From assembly GCF_000308535.1 (NCBI RefSeq), contig NZ_BAFW01000005.1:41677-105676 (forward strand): a stretch of 64,000 nucleotides of DNA, read 5' to 3'. This document shows positions 24,114-32,913 of the stretch, in pieces. How positions within the stretch are numbered: position 1 is the first letter of the stretch; every line of letters begins with the position of its first letter. The notes beneath the pieces were generated by a model, which searched no databases, was not told the DNA's origin, and saw only the letters and a list, made by a program, of their open reading frames with translations. A program made the translations under genes and the position numbers. This DNA comes from Nocardia cerradoensis NBRC 101014 (GTDB lineage: Bacteria > Actinomycetota > Actinomycetes > Mycobacteriales > Mycobacteriaceae).

Positions 24114-25360
24114 GCTCCGTGAGCGCGAGTCGCTTCGCCGCACTGAGCCGGGAGCAGCTGGCGGCCCTGGTGCCCGAACTGCTGCTGTGCGGGCATCTCA
24201 TCGATCGCTCGGGGATGGCGCATTCGATCGGCGCCTTCGGGCGCGACGGGATGGCCGAGGTGGCGATCGAGGAATGGCAGGTGGCCAGCCCGATCTACAC
24301 CCGCCGGATGCGCGCGGCCCTCGACATCCCCGGCGACGGCGTCGTCACCATATTCAAAGGGCTGCAACTGGATATCGGCGCGCCGCCGCAGTTCATGGAC
24401 TTCCGGTTCCGGGTCGACGACGACCACAACGGTGAATTCTGGCTCGACCACTGCGGTGCGCTCGCCGACGTCGAGCCGATGGGTGAGGACTACGTGGTGG
24501 CGATGTGCCACACCATCGAGGACCCCACCTTCGACGCGACCGCGCTGGCCACCAATCCGCACGCGCAGGTGCGCCCGATCCACCGGCCGCCCCGGCAACC
24601 GGCCGATCGAGTACCGGTGTGCGCGTGGACGGTTCGCATCGATCCCGCCAACGAACCGCCCGCGCTTCCGCGCAATGCGGCGCGCATGGCCGAATTCGCC
24701 GCTGTGGACATCGAATTGGCGCCGATCGAAGCCGGAGGCCCGGGCCGGTCGGACTACCGCGGGCCGCTGCTGAGCGATATCGACTTCGCGAGTTTCTCGC
24801 ATTCGGCGCTGGTCCGGATGGCCGACGAGGTGTGCCTGCAGCAGCATCTGCTGAACCTCGGATTCCTGATCGCGGTCGGCGAACGGGCGGATGCGCAGAC
24901 CACCGCCGCGATCGCGCGCAAACAGTTCACCGGGATCGCCGGGCTCACCTCCGAACGGCTGCGCGCGGTACTGGGACTCGGTACCGGCTTCGAAGATCTC
25001 GCTCAGGTCCTGCGGCTGCATCCGGCGTGGAATCCGCTGCCCTACGTCGACATGCAGGTCGACGCCTATCACGATTCGGCGATCCTGCGCATCGCGCGCG
25101 ACAGCCCGGGCGTGCGCGACGGCGGCTGGCCGGCCGCGGTCGACGCCGAACATCTGGAGCCGCTGGCCGCCATGGTGCGCGGAGTGAACCCGCGGTTCGA
25201 CGTGCATGCCCGCGAGGGTGACGAGCGCGAACTGGTCGTCGAGATCACCGCCGCCGCAACACCTTTCCGGGAAGCGCCGGAGGTGGCGATCACTCGGTTC
25301 AGCACCGGGGCGGACTTCCACTTCAGCCCCCGGCAGTCGCTGCCGCTGACGGTCGTCTGA
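24110..25360 (+). CDS. Uncharacterised 416-residue protein of the catabolic operon
   Basis: Starts at a GTG at 24110 that overlaps the NTF2-like stop (GTGA); later GTG codons at 24119 are alternatives. No recognised domain. The N-terminal half (HLIDRSGMAHSIGAFGRDGMAEVAIEEWQVASPIYTRRMRAALDI, then FMDFRFRVDDDHNGEFWLDHCGALADVEPMGEDYVVAMCHTIEDPTFDATA) contains DHCG and MCHTIEDPT motifs with conserved-looking Cys, His and Asp, reminiscent of L-2-amino-thiazoline or metal-dependent enzymes, but I cannot place it. Coding statistics are strong and it is sandwiched between NTF2-like and acyl-CoA ligase genes, so a catabolic or accessory role is likely. Confidence 0.8.
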   Translation: MSSVSASRFAALSREQLAALVPELLLCGHLIDRSGMAHSIGAFGRDGMAEVAIEEWQVASPIYTRRMRAALDIPGDGVVTIFKGLQLDIGAPPQFMDFRFRVDDDHNGEFWLDHCGALADVEPMGEDYVVAMCHTIEDPTFDATALATNPHAQVRPIHRPPRQPADRVPVCAWTVRIDPANEPPALPRNAARMAEFAAVDIELAPIEAGGPGRSDYRGPLLSDIDFASFSHSALVRMADEVCLQQHLLNLGFLIAVGERADAQTTAAIARKQFTGIAGLTSERLRAVLGLGTGFEDLAQVLRLHPAWNPLPYVDMQVDAYHDSAILRIARDSPGVRDGGWPAAVDAEHLEPLAAMVRGVNPRFDVHAREGDERELVVEITAAATPFREAPEVAITRFSTGADFHFSPRQSLPLTVV

Positions 25361-25407
25361 CCGCCCTCAGTATCCCGAACCGCCGCAACCGACGAGAGAT
25401 CTCAGAT

Positions 25408-27021
25408 ATGCCGAACAATTTCGCCGACCTGTTCGAGCACGCCGTGGACGCCATGCCGGATCGGGTGGCGCTGATTCAGGGCGAGCGCCAGGTCACCTAT
25501 CAGGAGCTGGAACGCCGCGCCAACCAGCTCGCCCACCACCTGGCCGCGGTGGGGCTCGGGGAGGGCAGCCACATCGGCTTCCAGATGCACAACAGCATCG
25601 AGACGATGGAAACCCTGATCGCCGCCTTCAAGATCCGGGCGGTCCCGATCAACATCAACTACCGCTACGGCGCGGACGAACTGCGCTACGTCTACGACAA
25701 CGCCGATCTCGAGGCGGTGGTGCACCACCGCTGCTACGCGCAGGTCGTGGATCAGGTGCGTCCGCAGGTGACCACGCTGCGCCACGCCTTCGTCGTCGAC
25801 GACGACCAGGGCGGTGACGGCCTCCCCAGTGAATCCACTCCGTACGCCGAGGCTTTCGAGAACAGCTCCAGCGCACGCGATTTCGCTGAGCGCAGCGCCG
25901 ACGACCTGTTCATGATGTACACCGGCGGCACCACCGGCATGCCCAAGGGCGTGATGTGGCGCCAGGAGGACATGTGGCGGGTGCTCGGCGGCGGCATCGA
26001 CTTCTACACCAATGTGCCGGTGGCCGACGAGTTCGAACAGTCCCGGGTCGGCTCGCAGAACGACCCGCTGCGCTGGCTGATCCTGCCGCCGCTGATCCAC
26101 GCCGCGGCGCTGATGCCCACGTTCACGGCCCTGTGGTCGGGCAATACCGTCGTCTACGAACCCCGCTTCGATGCCGATCGGGTCTGGCAGGTGGTGGCGA
26201 CCCGGCGCGCCAACATCGTGGTCATCACCGGTGACGCCATGGCGCGGCCGCTGCTCAACTCCTATCGGCAGTCGCCGGTGGACGCCGCCTCGATGGTCGC
26301 CCTGGCCTCCGGCGCGGCGCTGCTGTCGCAACCGGTGAAGAACGAGATGCTGGAGCTGTTCCCGCATGCGGTGATCACCGATTCGATCGGATCCTCCGAG
26401 ACCGGATTCGGCGGTATCGGCGTGGCGCAGAAGGACGACGACCCGTCCCGCGGGCCGCGCGTGCAGACCGGGCGCGGCGCGGTCGTGGTGAACGAGGAGG
26501 GCCGGGAGGTGGCGCCCGGCGAAGAGGGCTGGATGGCCAAGAAGGGGGCGGTCCCGCTCGGCTACTACAAGGACCAGACCAAGTCCGACAAGTTGTTCAA
26601 GACCGTCGACGGCGTCCGCATGGTCATCACCGACGACCGCGCGCGGGTGGAGGCCGACGGCACCATCACGCTGATCGGGCGCGGCAACATGGTGATCAAC
26701 ACCGGCGGCGAGAAGGTGTTCGTCGAAGAGGTGGAGGCCGTCGTCAAGGCCCACGAGGGCGTCTACGACGTGGTGGTCATCGGGGTGCCGCACGAACGCT
26801 GGGGCCATCAGGTCGCGGCGGTGGTGTCGGTCGCCGGCGCCGATCCGCTGGATTTCGCCGACCTCGAGGCGCATGTCCGCAAACACCTCGCCGGATACAA
26901 ACTGCCGCGCAGCATCTGGGTGGTCGACGCGGTCGGGCGCACGCCCAGCGGCAAACCGGACTACCGGTGGGCGAAAGGCCACGCCGAATCCCACCCGCCG
27001 ACCTACACCGTCGGCTCCTGA
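25408..27021 (+). CDS. Acyl-CoA synthetase, FadD19-like (steroid side-chain type)
   Basis: 537 residues. The AMP-binding P-loop YTGGTTGMPKGVMWR (about 170-184), the FTGDAMARP-like ITGDAMARPLL, ITDSIGSSETGFGG and the C-terminal hinge and lysine region AGYKLPRSIWVVDAVGRTPSGKPDYRWAK closely resemble mycobacterial FadD19 (Rv3515c), the 3-oxo-cholestenoate CoA ligase, as I recall its sequence. It activates a carboxylate to its CoA thioester using ATP. Third gene of the plus-strand operon, 47 bp after the unknown 416-residue gene. FadD17 or other side-chain ligases are alternatives; the exact substrate cannot be read. Confidence 0.88.
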   Translation: MPNNFADLFEHAVDAMPDRVALIQGERQVTYQELERRANQLAHHLAAVGLGEGSHIGFQMHNSIETMETLIAAFKIRAVPININYRYGADELRYVYDNADLEAVVHHRCYAQVVDQVRPQVTTLRHAFVVDDDQGGDGLPSESTPYAEAFENSSSARDFAERSADDLFMMYTGGTTGMPKGVMWRQEDMWRVLGGGIDFYTNVPVADEFEQSRVGSQNDPLRWLILPPLIHAAALMPTFTALWSGNTVVYEPRFDADRVWQVVATRRANIVVITGDAMARPLLNSYRQSPVDAASMVALASGAALLSQPVKNEMLELFPHAVITDSIGSSETGFGGIGVAQKDDDPSRGPRVQTGRGAVVVNEEGREVAPGEEGWMAKKGAVPLGYYKDQTKSDKLFKTVDGVRMVITDDRARVEADGTITLIGRGNMVINTGGEKVFVEEVEAVVKAHEGVYDVVVIGVPHERWGHQVAAVVSVAGADPLDFADLEAHVRKHLAGYKLPRSIWVVDAVGRTPSGKPDYRWAKGHAESHPPTYTVGS

Positions 27022-27038
27022 ACCTCGCACGGTCCCTC

Positions 27039-27067
27039 GCCGGACGTCGCTCTACGCGGCGTCCGGC
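27039..27067. terminator. Hairpin after the fadD gene
   Basis: 11-bp arms (27039-27049, 27057-27067; one mismatch), 7-nt loop, 18 bp past the stop. Confidence 0.55.
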
Positions 27068-27132
27068 GCAGCCGTGTCCGGGCGATCCCGGTGAATGGGA
27101 TTTCCCCGTCCGGAGGGCCTGCCGAATCAGAC

Positions 27133-27146
27133 TGTAACGTGTTCTA
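27133..27146. promoter_or_regulatory. KstR-like operator (TGTAACGTGTTCTA)
   Basis: Full match to TnnAACnnGTTnnA, 3 bp upstream of the ribosome-binding GGAGG of the next gene, an ideal position for repression. Confidence 0.6.
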
Positions 27147-27163
27147 CTTGGAGGATGACAGCG

Positions 27164-27841
27164 GTGCATTCCGTACTCGGTGAAAAAGTCAGGATGCCGG
27201 TCGAGATCCGCGACGCCGACGCCTGTGCGGCGACCTTTCTCGTCGACGCGGCAGCGGCCCGGGAGATCGTGGCGCCGACCGGACTCGAGCCACTCACGGT
27301 CGCCGGACGCGGGGTGTGCTCGCTCGTCTTCGTGCGCTACGTGGACGGCGACCTGGGGCCCTATCACGAATTCGGCCTCACGCTCATGGTGCGCGGGCGG
27401 GATCGGGACCTCGGTGTCTACATTCCGTGGCTGCCGGTGAACCAGACCTTCACCTGCGCCGCCGGCCGCGAAATCTGGGGCTTTCCCAAGGAGATCGCCG
27501 ATATCCGGATCACGCCGGTGCGTCGCGGCAAGCGCTGCGAGGTCCGCATCGACGATCGCCTGGTGGTGGCGATGGAGGTCGGTGGCGGTGTGCCGTCGCC
27601 GGGCGGAATGGGCGGCGCGTCGATCGCGGCCTACACCCATATGGACGGCATCCTGCGCCGCACGCCATGGGTGATGAACCCGTCGCAGGTGCGAATGGGC
27701 TTGGGCGGCACCACAATCGAGCTCGGTGATCACCCCGTCGCCGAACAGATGCGCGCGCTGGGGTTGCCCAAGCGCGCACTCTTCAGCAGCCGGATCGGTC
27801 TGCTGCGCATGACGTTCGAAGACGCGGTGGAGGTTCGATGA
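27164..27841 (+). CDS. Acetoacetate decarboxylase-family protein
   Basis: 225 residues from the GTG at 27164, which has GGAGG 9 nt upstream; the ATG at 27155 abuts the GGAGG directly and is less likely. EFGLTLMVRGRDRDLGVYIPWLPVNQTFTCAAGREIWGFPKEIADI is the ADC signature; the Lys of GFPK corresponds to the Schiff-base lysine of acetoacetate decarboxylase. Actinobacterial relatives often act on other keto or enol substrates by aldol, hydrolase or decarboxylase chemistry. Its stop overlaps the SDR start (ATGA at 27838-27841). Confidence 0.88.
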   Translation: MHSVLGEKVRMPVEIRDADACAATFLVDAAAAREIVAPTGLEPLTVAGRGVCSLVFVRYVDGDLGPYHEFGLTLMVRGRDRDLGVYIPWLPVNQTFTCAAGREIWGFPKEIADIRITPVRRGKRCEVRIDDRLVVAMEVGGGVPSPGGMGGASIAAYTHMDGILRRTPWVMNPSQVRMGLGGTTIELGDHPVAEQMRALGLPKRALFSSRIGLLRMTFEDAVEVR

Positions 27842-28605
27842 GCAAGACGGCAGTGGTGACCGGTGCGGCCAGTGGCATGGGGCGCATGGCGGCCCAGCGG
27901 CTGGCGGCCGGGGGCTATCGGGTGGCCGCACTCGACATCAACGAGACCGGCCTGGCCGAGACGGCCCGGCGCTCACCGAATATGAGCACCTACACCTGCG
28001 ATGTCGCCGACGAGCAGGCGGTGCGGGCAGTGGTCGACAAGGTTCGCTCCGACCTCGGCCCGATCGAGCACGTCGTGCACGCGGCCGCGCTGTGCCGAGT
28101 GGGTTCGGCGCTGACGCACGATGTTTCGGATATGCGCCGGGTGATGGACATCAACTACGGCGGCACGATCAACATCTGCCAGGCCGTCGTGCCGGAAATG
28201 AAGGAGGCCGGTCGCGGGACCCTGGTGCTGTTCGCCTCGGTGGCGGGCTGGCTGCCCTCGCCCGGCCTGGCGGCCTACTCGGCCTCCAAATTCGCCGTCG
28301 TCTGCTATCACGAAGCCCTGGCGCAGGAGCTGAACGGGACCGGGGTACGCGTGATCTCGATCTGCCCGCCGATCGTGGAAACCCCGCTGCTGGACGGCAT
28401 TCGGGCCGCCAACGAGGCGGTGGTCGCAGGTCAGAAGGGCATCACGCCGGACCGGGTGCTCGATGCCGCCGAACGCGCCGTCGCCGACCCGAAGGCGCCG
28501 CTGTTCATCTTCCCCGGACCGGCCAAGCCGCTGTGGCTGGCACGGCGTTTCGCCCCGAACTTCCTGCGCAAGCAGGTCACTCGGATGGTGAAGCCCGAAC
28601 TGTGA
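27838..28605 (+). CDS. SDR family oxidoreductase
   Basis: 255 residues. TAVVTGAASGMGRMAAQRL (about 4-22) is the TGxxxGxG NAD(P) motif, HAAALCRVG is the NAG-like motif region, SVAGWLPSPGLAAYSASKFAV holds the catalytic Ser and YxxxK. Classical SDR, oxidising or reducing a hydroxyl/keto group. Translationally coupled to the ADC-like gene (ATGA), so both probably act on one intermediate: keto reduction or hydroxyl oxidation before or after C-C cleavage. Confidence 0.92.
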   Translation: MSKTAVVTGAASGMGRMAAQRLAAGGYRVAALDINETGLAETARRSPNMSTYTCDVADEQAVRAVVDKVRSDLGPIEHVVHAAALCRVGSALTHDVSDMRRVMDINYGGTINICQAVVPEMKEAGRGTLVLFASVAGWLPSPGLAAYSASKFAVVCYHEALAQELNGTGVRVISICPPIVETPLLDGIRAANEAVVAGQKGITPDRVLDAAERAVADPKAPLFIFPGPAKPLWLARRFAPNFLRKQVTRMVKPEL

Positions 28606-28618
28606 CGGTGCTGAACTG

Positions 28619-28678
28619 ATCGTGCAAACCTCGGCGCGAAAACGAGTTTTCTCGCAATCTCGTCGAGGTTTGCACGAT
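28619..28678. terminator. 60-bp nested inverted repeat, bidirectional terminator
   Basis: Outer perfect 15-bp arms (28619-28633 and 28664-28678) enclose a second 10-bp near-perfect stem around GAAAAC/GTTTTC. It separates the convergent SDR and EchA19 genes. Larger and more AT-containing than other terminators here. Confidence 0.65.
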
Positions 28679-28720
28679 GTGTTCACCCTCCCCGCGGCCG
28701 GTGGGCGACCGGCGGCGGCG

Positions 28721-29542
28721 TCACCGGCCCTTGAACTCCGGCTTGCGGCGCTCGGCGAAGGCGCGCGGGCCTTCCTTGGCGTCCTCGCTGCGGAAGACGG
28801 TGAGGCCCAGCTGCGCGTCGATCTTGAAGGCCTCGTTCTCGTGCATGCCCTCGGTGTCGCGCATGGTCTTCAGGATCGCCTGCACCGCCAGCGGGCCGTT
28901 GGCGTTGATCTTCTCGGCGAGTTCGAGCGCCTTGTCCAGCGCGGTCCCGTCCGGCACCACGTGACCGATCAGGCCGTACTCCTTGGCCTCGGCTGCGGTG
29001 ATGTGGCGGCCGGTGAGCAGGATGTCGGCGGCGACGGTGTAGGGGATCTGCCGGGGCAGACGCACCGCCGAGCCGCCCATCGGGAACAGGCTCCAGCGTG
29101 CTTCGGACACACCGAATTTCGCGCTCTCGCCGGCGACCCGGATGTCGGTGCCCTGCAGGATCTCGGTTCCGCCGGCGATGGCCGCGCCCTCGACGGCGGC
29201 GATCAGCGGTTTGGTCAGGCGGCGGCCCTTGAGCAGACCCGGAATGTTGGTCGGGTCGAACGCGCCGCCCGCGCTCATATTCTTGGCCGGATCCTGTTTG
29301 GTCATCGCCTTGAGGTCGGCGCCCGCGCAGAACGCGCCGCCCGCGCCGGTGAGGATGCAGGAGCGGATCTCCGGGTCGTTGTCGACGGTGTCCCAGGCCT
29401 GCACCATCAGGTCGAGCATCTCGGCCGACAGCGCATTGCGGACGGCCGGGCGGTTCATGGTGACGATCAGGGTGGCACCGCGTCGCTCCAGCAGCGCATG
29501 GGGTTCCGTGTTGCTACCTGTTTCAGTTGCTGCCGTCGTCAT
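28721..29542 (-). CDS. echA19: Enoyl-CoA hydratase EchA19 (steroid side-chain)
   Basis: 273 residues. Very close to mycobacterial EchA19 (Rv3516) as remembered: [25 protein letters not shown], the oxyanion-hole [57 protein letters not shown], and catalytic Glu region [21 protein letters not shown]. EchA19 hydrates the enoyl-CoA of the cholesterol side chain. In M. tuberculosis its neighbour is fadD19; here a FadD19-like gene lies 1.7 kb away. It is divergent from the aldehyde dehydrogenase with a KstR-like site in the gap. Confidence 0.92.
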   Translation of the reverse strand: MTTAATETGSNTEPHALLERRGATLIVTMNRPAVRNALSAEMLDLMVQAWDTVDNDPEIRSCILTGAGGAFCAGADLKAMTKQDPAKNMSAGGAFDPTNIPGLLKGRRLTKPLIAAVEGAAIAGGTEILQGTDIRVAGESAKFGVSEARWSLFPMGGSAVRLPRQIPYTVAADILLTGRHITAAEAKEYGLIGHVVPDGTALDKALELAEKINANGPLAVQAILKTMRDTEGMHENEAFKIDAQLGLTVFRSEDAKEGPRAFAERRKPEFKGR

Positions 29543-29613
29543 CGCCGACCCACTTTCCTCATGGTATTACTCGCGTTTTGCGGACGAAGTTACCCCGCAA
29601 CGTTGTACAGAAC

Positions 29614-29627
29614 AATAACGTGTTCTA
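29614..29627. promoter_or_regulatory. KstR-like site between echA19 and ALDH (one mismatch)
   Basis: AATAACGTGTTCTA; the AACGTGTTCTA core is the same as at 27133-27146, only the first base of the pattern differs. 72 bp upstream of echA19 and 52 bp upstream of the ALDH gene. Confidence 0.5.
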
Positions 29628-29678
29628 GTTTGGATCATGGTGACCGCCGTCACGGGCGGCAAGTTATGGAGATCGCTG

Positions 29679-31304
29679 ATGGAGACAACCACGCACAGCG
29701 GCGCCGAGGCGACGTCGCACAGCGGCGCCGCGAGCACGCTGCCGCCGCGGATCACGACGACGCTGATCGACCGCCTCACCGGGCTGATCACCGCGGGCAC
29801 CGCGGGGGAGAAGCGCGAACCCTACGACATGATCGAGGTGTACACCGGCGCGGTCGTCGGTGAGCTGCCGCAGTCCTCGCCCGAGGACGTCGCCGCGGCG
29901 GCCGACAAGGCGCGCGCGGCGCAGCGGGAATGGGCGAACTGGCCGGTCAAGCGCCGGTTGCAGGTCTTCGAGAAGGCCCATGAGCTGATTCTCTCCGACC
30001 TCGACACCATCGCGGACCTGATTCAGATCGGCTGCGGCAAGACCCGCCGGATGGCCATCGAGGAATCGTGCGATCCGGTGATGGTGATCAGCCACTACCT
30101 CAAACACGCCGAGCGGATCCTGAAACCGATCCGGCGCGGTGGCGCGATGCCCATCATCTCCACCTCCACCGAACAGCATCGGCCCAAGGGCGTCGTCGCG
30201 GTGATCGCGCCGTGGAACTTCCCCTTCGCGATCTCGATCTCCGATTCGATCCCGGCCCTCATCGCCGGTAACGGCGTGGTGATCAAGCCGGACAACAAGA
30301 CCGCGCTGTGCACGCTCTACGGCGTCGAACTGCTGCGCAAGGCGGGGCTGCCGCGTGATCTGATCCAGGTGGTCTGCGGTACCGGACCCGACGTCGGCCC
30401 CACCCTGATCGACCACAGCGATTTCGTGATGTTCACCGGTTCCACCGCCACCGGCCGCACCATCGGCGAGCGCGCGGGCCGCAACCTGATCAGCTGCAGT
30501 CTCGAACTCGGCGGCAAGAATCCGATGATCGTGCTGGAGGACGCCAATCTCGACGAGGTCATCCCGGGTGCCATCTTCGCGGTGTACGGCAACTCCGGCC
30601 AGGCGTGTATGCATATCGAGCGCATCTACGTGCACGATCGGGTCCACGACGAGTTCGTGCGCCGATTCGTCGCCGCGGCAGAGGAATTGGGGTCGAAGGC
30701 GGGTGCGTCGTACACCGCCGATCCGGAATTCGGCTCGCTCGTCTCGGTCGATCACCTGCGGCGGGTGGCCGCCCACGTCGACGACGCCGTCGCGAAGGGC
30801 GCGACCGTGCTGACCGGCGGCAAGGCCCGCCCGGATATCGGCCCGGCGTTCTACGAGCCGACCGTGCTGACCGGTGTGACCCCCGAGATGGAGCACGCGA
30901 CCGTCGAAACCTTCGGCCCGGTCGTCACCGTCTACCGCTACACCGACGAGAACGAGGCGGTCCGGCTGGCCAACGCCACCACCTACGGACTCAACGCCAG
31001 CATCTGGAGTTCGGATCTCGCTCGCGCCGAGAAGCTCGCCGACCGGCTCGAGGCGGGCAATGTCAACGTCAACGACGGGTTCGTCGCGACCTATTCGGCG
31101 AAGATGACGCCCTCGGGTGGCGTGAAGCAGTCCGGCGTCGGCACCCGCCACGGCGATGCGGGTCTGCTCAAGTACACCGACACGGTCAACGTCGGCGTGC
31201 AGAGGAAGCAGGTGCTCTCGGCGCGGGCGGGTATGCCGTTCGAGAAGCAGCTCAAGAGCACGCTGCTGACACTGCGTCTGAGCCGGCGGCTGCGCATTCG
31301 CTGA
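29679..31304 (+). CDS. Aldehyde dehydrogenase, succinate-semialdehyde dehydrogenase (GabD2)-like
   Basis: 541 residues from the ATG at 29679 with GGAG 8 nt upstream; an upstream in-frame ATG at 29637 lacks a good site. LELGGKNPMIVLEDANLDEV gives the catalytic Glu and NSGQACMHIERIYV the catalytic Cys (about residue 308); VIAPWNFPFAIS and MFTGSTATGRTIGERAG are NAD(P)-binding motifs. The ERIYV after the Cys and the C-terminal LKYTDTVNVG resemble GabD2 of mycobacteria (Rv1731). Oxidises an aldehyde to an acid; promoter context suggests an aldehyde arising from the nearby lipid/steroid pathway rather than GABA. Confidence 0.9.
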   Translation: METTTHSGAEATSHSGAASTLPPRITTTLIDRLTGLITAGTAGEKREPYDMIEVYTGAVVGELPQSSPEDVAAAADKARAAQREWANWPVKRRLQVFEKAHELILSDLDTIADLIQIGCGKTRRMAIEESCDPVMVISHYLKHAERILKPIRRGGAMPIISTSTEQHRPKGVVAVIAPWNFPFAISISDSIPALIAGNGVVIKPDNKTALCTLYGVELLRKAGLPRDLIQVVCGTGPDVGPTLIDHSDFVMFTGSTATGRTIGERAGRNLISCSLELGGKNPMIVLEDANLDEVIPGAIFAVYGNSGQACMHIERIYVHDRVHDEFVRRFVAAAEELGSKAGASYTADPEFGSLVSVDHLRRVAAHVDDAVAKGATVLTGGKARPDIGPAFYEPTVLTGVTPEMEHATVETFGPVVTVYRYTDENEAVRLANATTYGLNASIWSSDLARAEKLADRLEAGNVNVNDGFVATYSAKMTPSGGVKQSGVGTRHGDAGLLKYTDTVNVGVQRKQVLSARAGMPFEKQLKSTLLTLRLSRRLRIR

Positions 31305-31317
31305 CCGGAGCACCGGT

Positions 31318-31359
31318 ACCCGAAGGGCCCGTTCGCCCCGTCGAACGTGCCCTTCGGGT
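31318..31359. terminator. Bidirectional terminator, nested hairpin
   Basis: 11-bp arms ACCCGAAGGGC (31318-31328) and its complement (31349-31359), with an inner GTTCG/CGAAC stem; between convergent ALDH and lipase genes. Confidence 0.65.
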
Positions 31360-31408
31360 GCCCGCACCTCGTTGTGCCGGGCGTCTCGCGCCGATCGTGC
31401 GCTCCGGC

Positions 31409-32809
31409 CTACCTCACGCCGATCGGCTTGCCGAAGAACGACGCGAAGGTCTCACCGAAGGTCGAGGCCAGCATCTGGAAACCGTTGGGGTCCAGCAACA
31501 ACCATCCGGCATCGGCGGTGTGGCACCCCGGCTGGGCCGGGACACCGTCGAGACGGTCGCGCAACCACAGCATCGCGGCCCCGCCGCCGGAGATCTCGGT
31601 GGCGACATGTTCGGCGAAGTGTTCGCGGGTGTATTGCACTGTGGCGGAGGGGTTTCGGCAGTAGGTGTCGACGAGGGTGTTCACCTGGCCGACCGGGATG
31701 ATCTCGTCCGGATTGCCCTGCCAGATGTACATCGGCATATCCGGCACCGATTTCCCCATGCGGGTCTCGTCGAGCACGGCGGCGACCGCGGGCTGCTGCA
31801 TCGGATCGCCCGGAACCCGCAGCATCCCTTTCAGATTCAGGAACGGCAGCAACGCGCTGACATATTGCACGCACAGTCCGCTCTGCAGTGTGGTCAGGCC
31901 CTTGCCCAGCGGGTCCATATGCTCGGCGACGAAGCGGGCGAACTCCGGATACTCGCGCGTCAGGCCCATCACGGCGGCCAGCACCAGGCCCGAGGTCGCC
32001 TGCCCGTCGGCCACGTTCAGTGTCATACCGAGATCCGCGGGCACACCGCCCTCGGCCGCGCCGACGATATCGAGCTCCGGGGCGTAGCCGCTTTTCAGTT
32101 CGGCGGCGTGGCCGGTCGCGATCGCGCCGCCGGAGTAGCCGTAGAGACCGATCCTGGTCCGCGGGCTCAACCGCATCGGCTCGAAGTCGCGGGCCGCGCG
32201 AATGCCGTCGAGGGTGATCCGGCCGGCGAGCGGACCCGCCGCGTAGGCGTTGTTCGGTCCCTCGTGATCGGGAATCACCACCGCCCAGCCCTGCTGCAAC
32301 GCCCCCTGGGCGATGACGAATTCGGCCGGGGCGACGATCTGGCCCAGGAACGGACCGGCCGAGAAGTGCTGGATCGCGTAGGAGGGTGCGCAGTAACCGG
32401 CCAGGGAGTCCTCGGCGATCTGCATGGAGACCAGCTTGTCCGGCGCCGAACCGCGTGGTTTCAGAACTGTCGCCACCGCCGGGATCGGTTGATCGCGGCT
32501 GTCGTTGGACCGGTAGGAGATCTGCCATGCGTCGACGTTGACCGGGATCAGCCCCAGATTGGCCACCCGCACCTGCCGCGCGGCGATGATCTCGCCGGGT
32601 TGTTTCGCCGCGACGATCTCTGCTGCCGGGTGGTAGAAGCCCGGATCCAGCTCGGGCGGTAACGGGATCGGGGCCGCGGGTGCGACCGGCGCGGGTTCGG
32701 CGGTGGCGCTGGGCGGATGGGCCACCACCGCGGCCAGGACGGTCAACGCCGTCGCCGCGGCGAGTACGCAGGTCGTCCGGCGGATGCGGCGCGTCCAGGG
32801 TTCGGTCAC
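31409..32809 (-). CDS. Secreted lipase (LIP family)
   Basis: 466 residues from the GTG at 32807-32809, AAGGAG 6 nt upstream. A signal peptide is visible: basic RRIRR, hydrophobic TTCVLAAATALTVLAAVVA, then a likely cleavage near ATAEPAP. The mature protein matches secretory lipases (PF03583): nucleophile elbow GLYGYSGGAIATG (Ser about 212), an Asp in WQGNPDEIIPV and a His in REHFAEHVATE. Four or more Cys may form disulfides. Hydrolyses extracellular acylglycerols. Convergent with the ALDH gene; a single-gene unit. Confidence 0.9.
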   Translation of the reverse strand: MTEPWTRRIRRTTCVLAAATALTVLAAVVAHPPSATAEPAPVAPAAPIPLPPELDPGFYHPAAEIVAAKQPGEIIAARQVRVANLGLIPVNVDAWQISYRSNDSRDQPIPAVATVLKPRGSAPDKLVSMQIAEDSLAGYCAPSYAIQHFSAGPFLGQIVAPAEFVIAQGALQQGWAVVIPDHEGPNNAYAAGPLAGRITLDGIRAARDFEPMRLSPRTRIGLYGYSGGAIATGHAAELKSGYAPELDIVGAAEGGVPADLGMTLNVADGQATSGLVLAAVMGLTREYPEFARFVAEHMDPLGKGLTTLQSGLCVQYVSALLPFLNLKGMLRVPGDPMQQPAVAAVLDETRMGKSVPDMPMYIWQGNPDEIIPVGQVNTLVDTYCRNPSATVQYTREHFAEHVATEISGGGAAMLWLRDRLDGVPAQPGCHTADAGWLLLDPNGFQMLASTFGETFASFFGKPIGVR

Positions 32810-32913
32810 ACTCGGCTCCTTCGCTAATGCGAGACTGCTCCGTCTCACATATGCAGCGAACTATGGCACAGGTGTGATCGCCGTCGCAAGAATTTCGAGG
32901 TGCGGTTCGCCGG

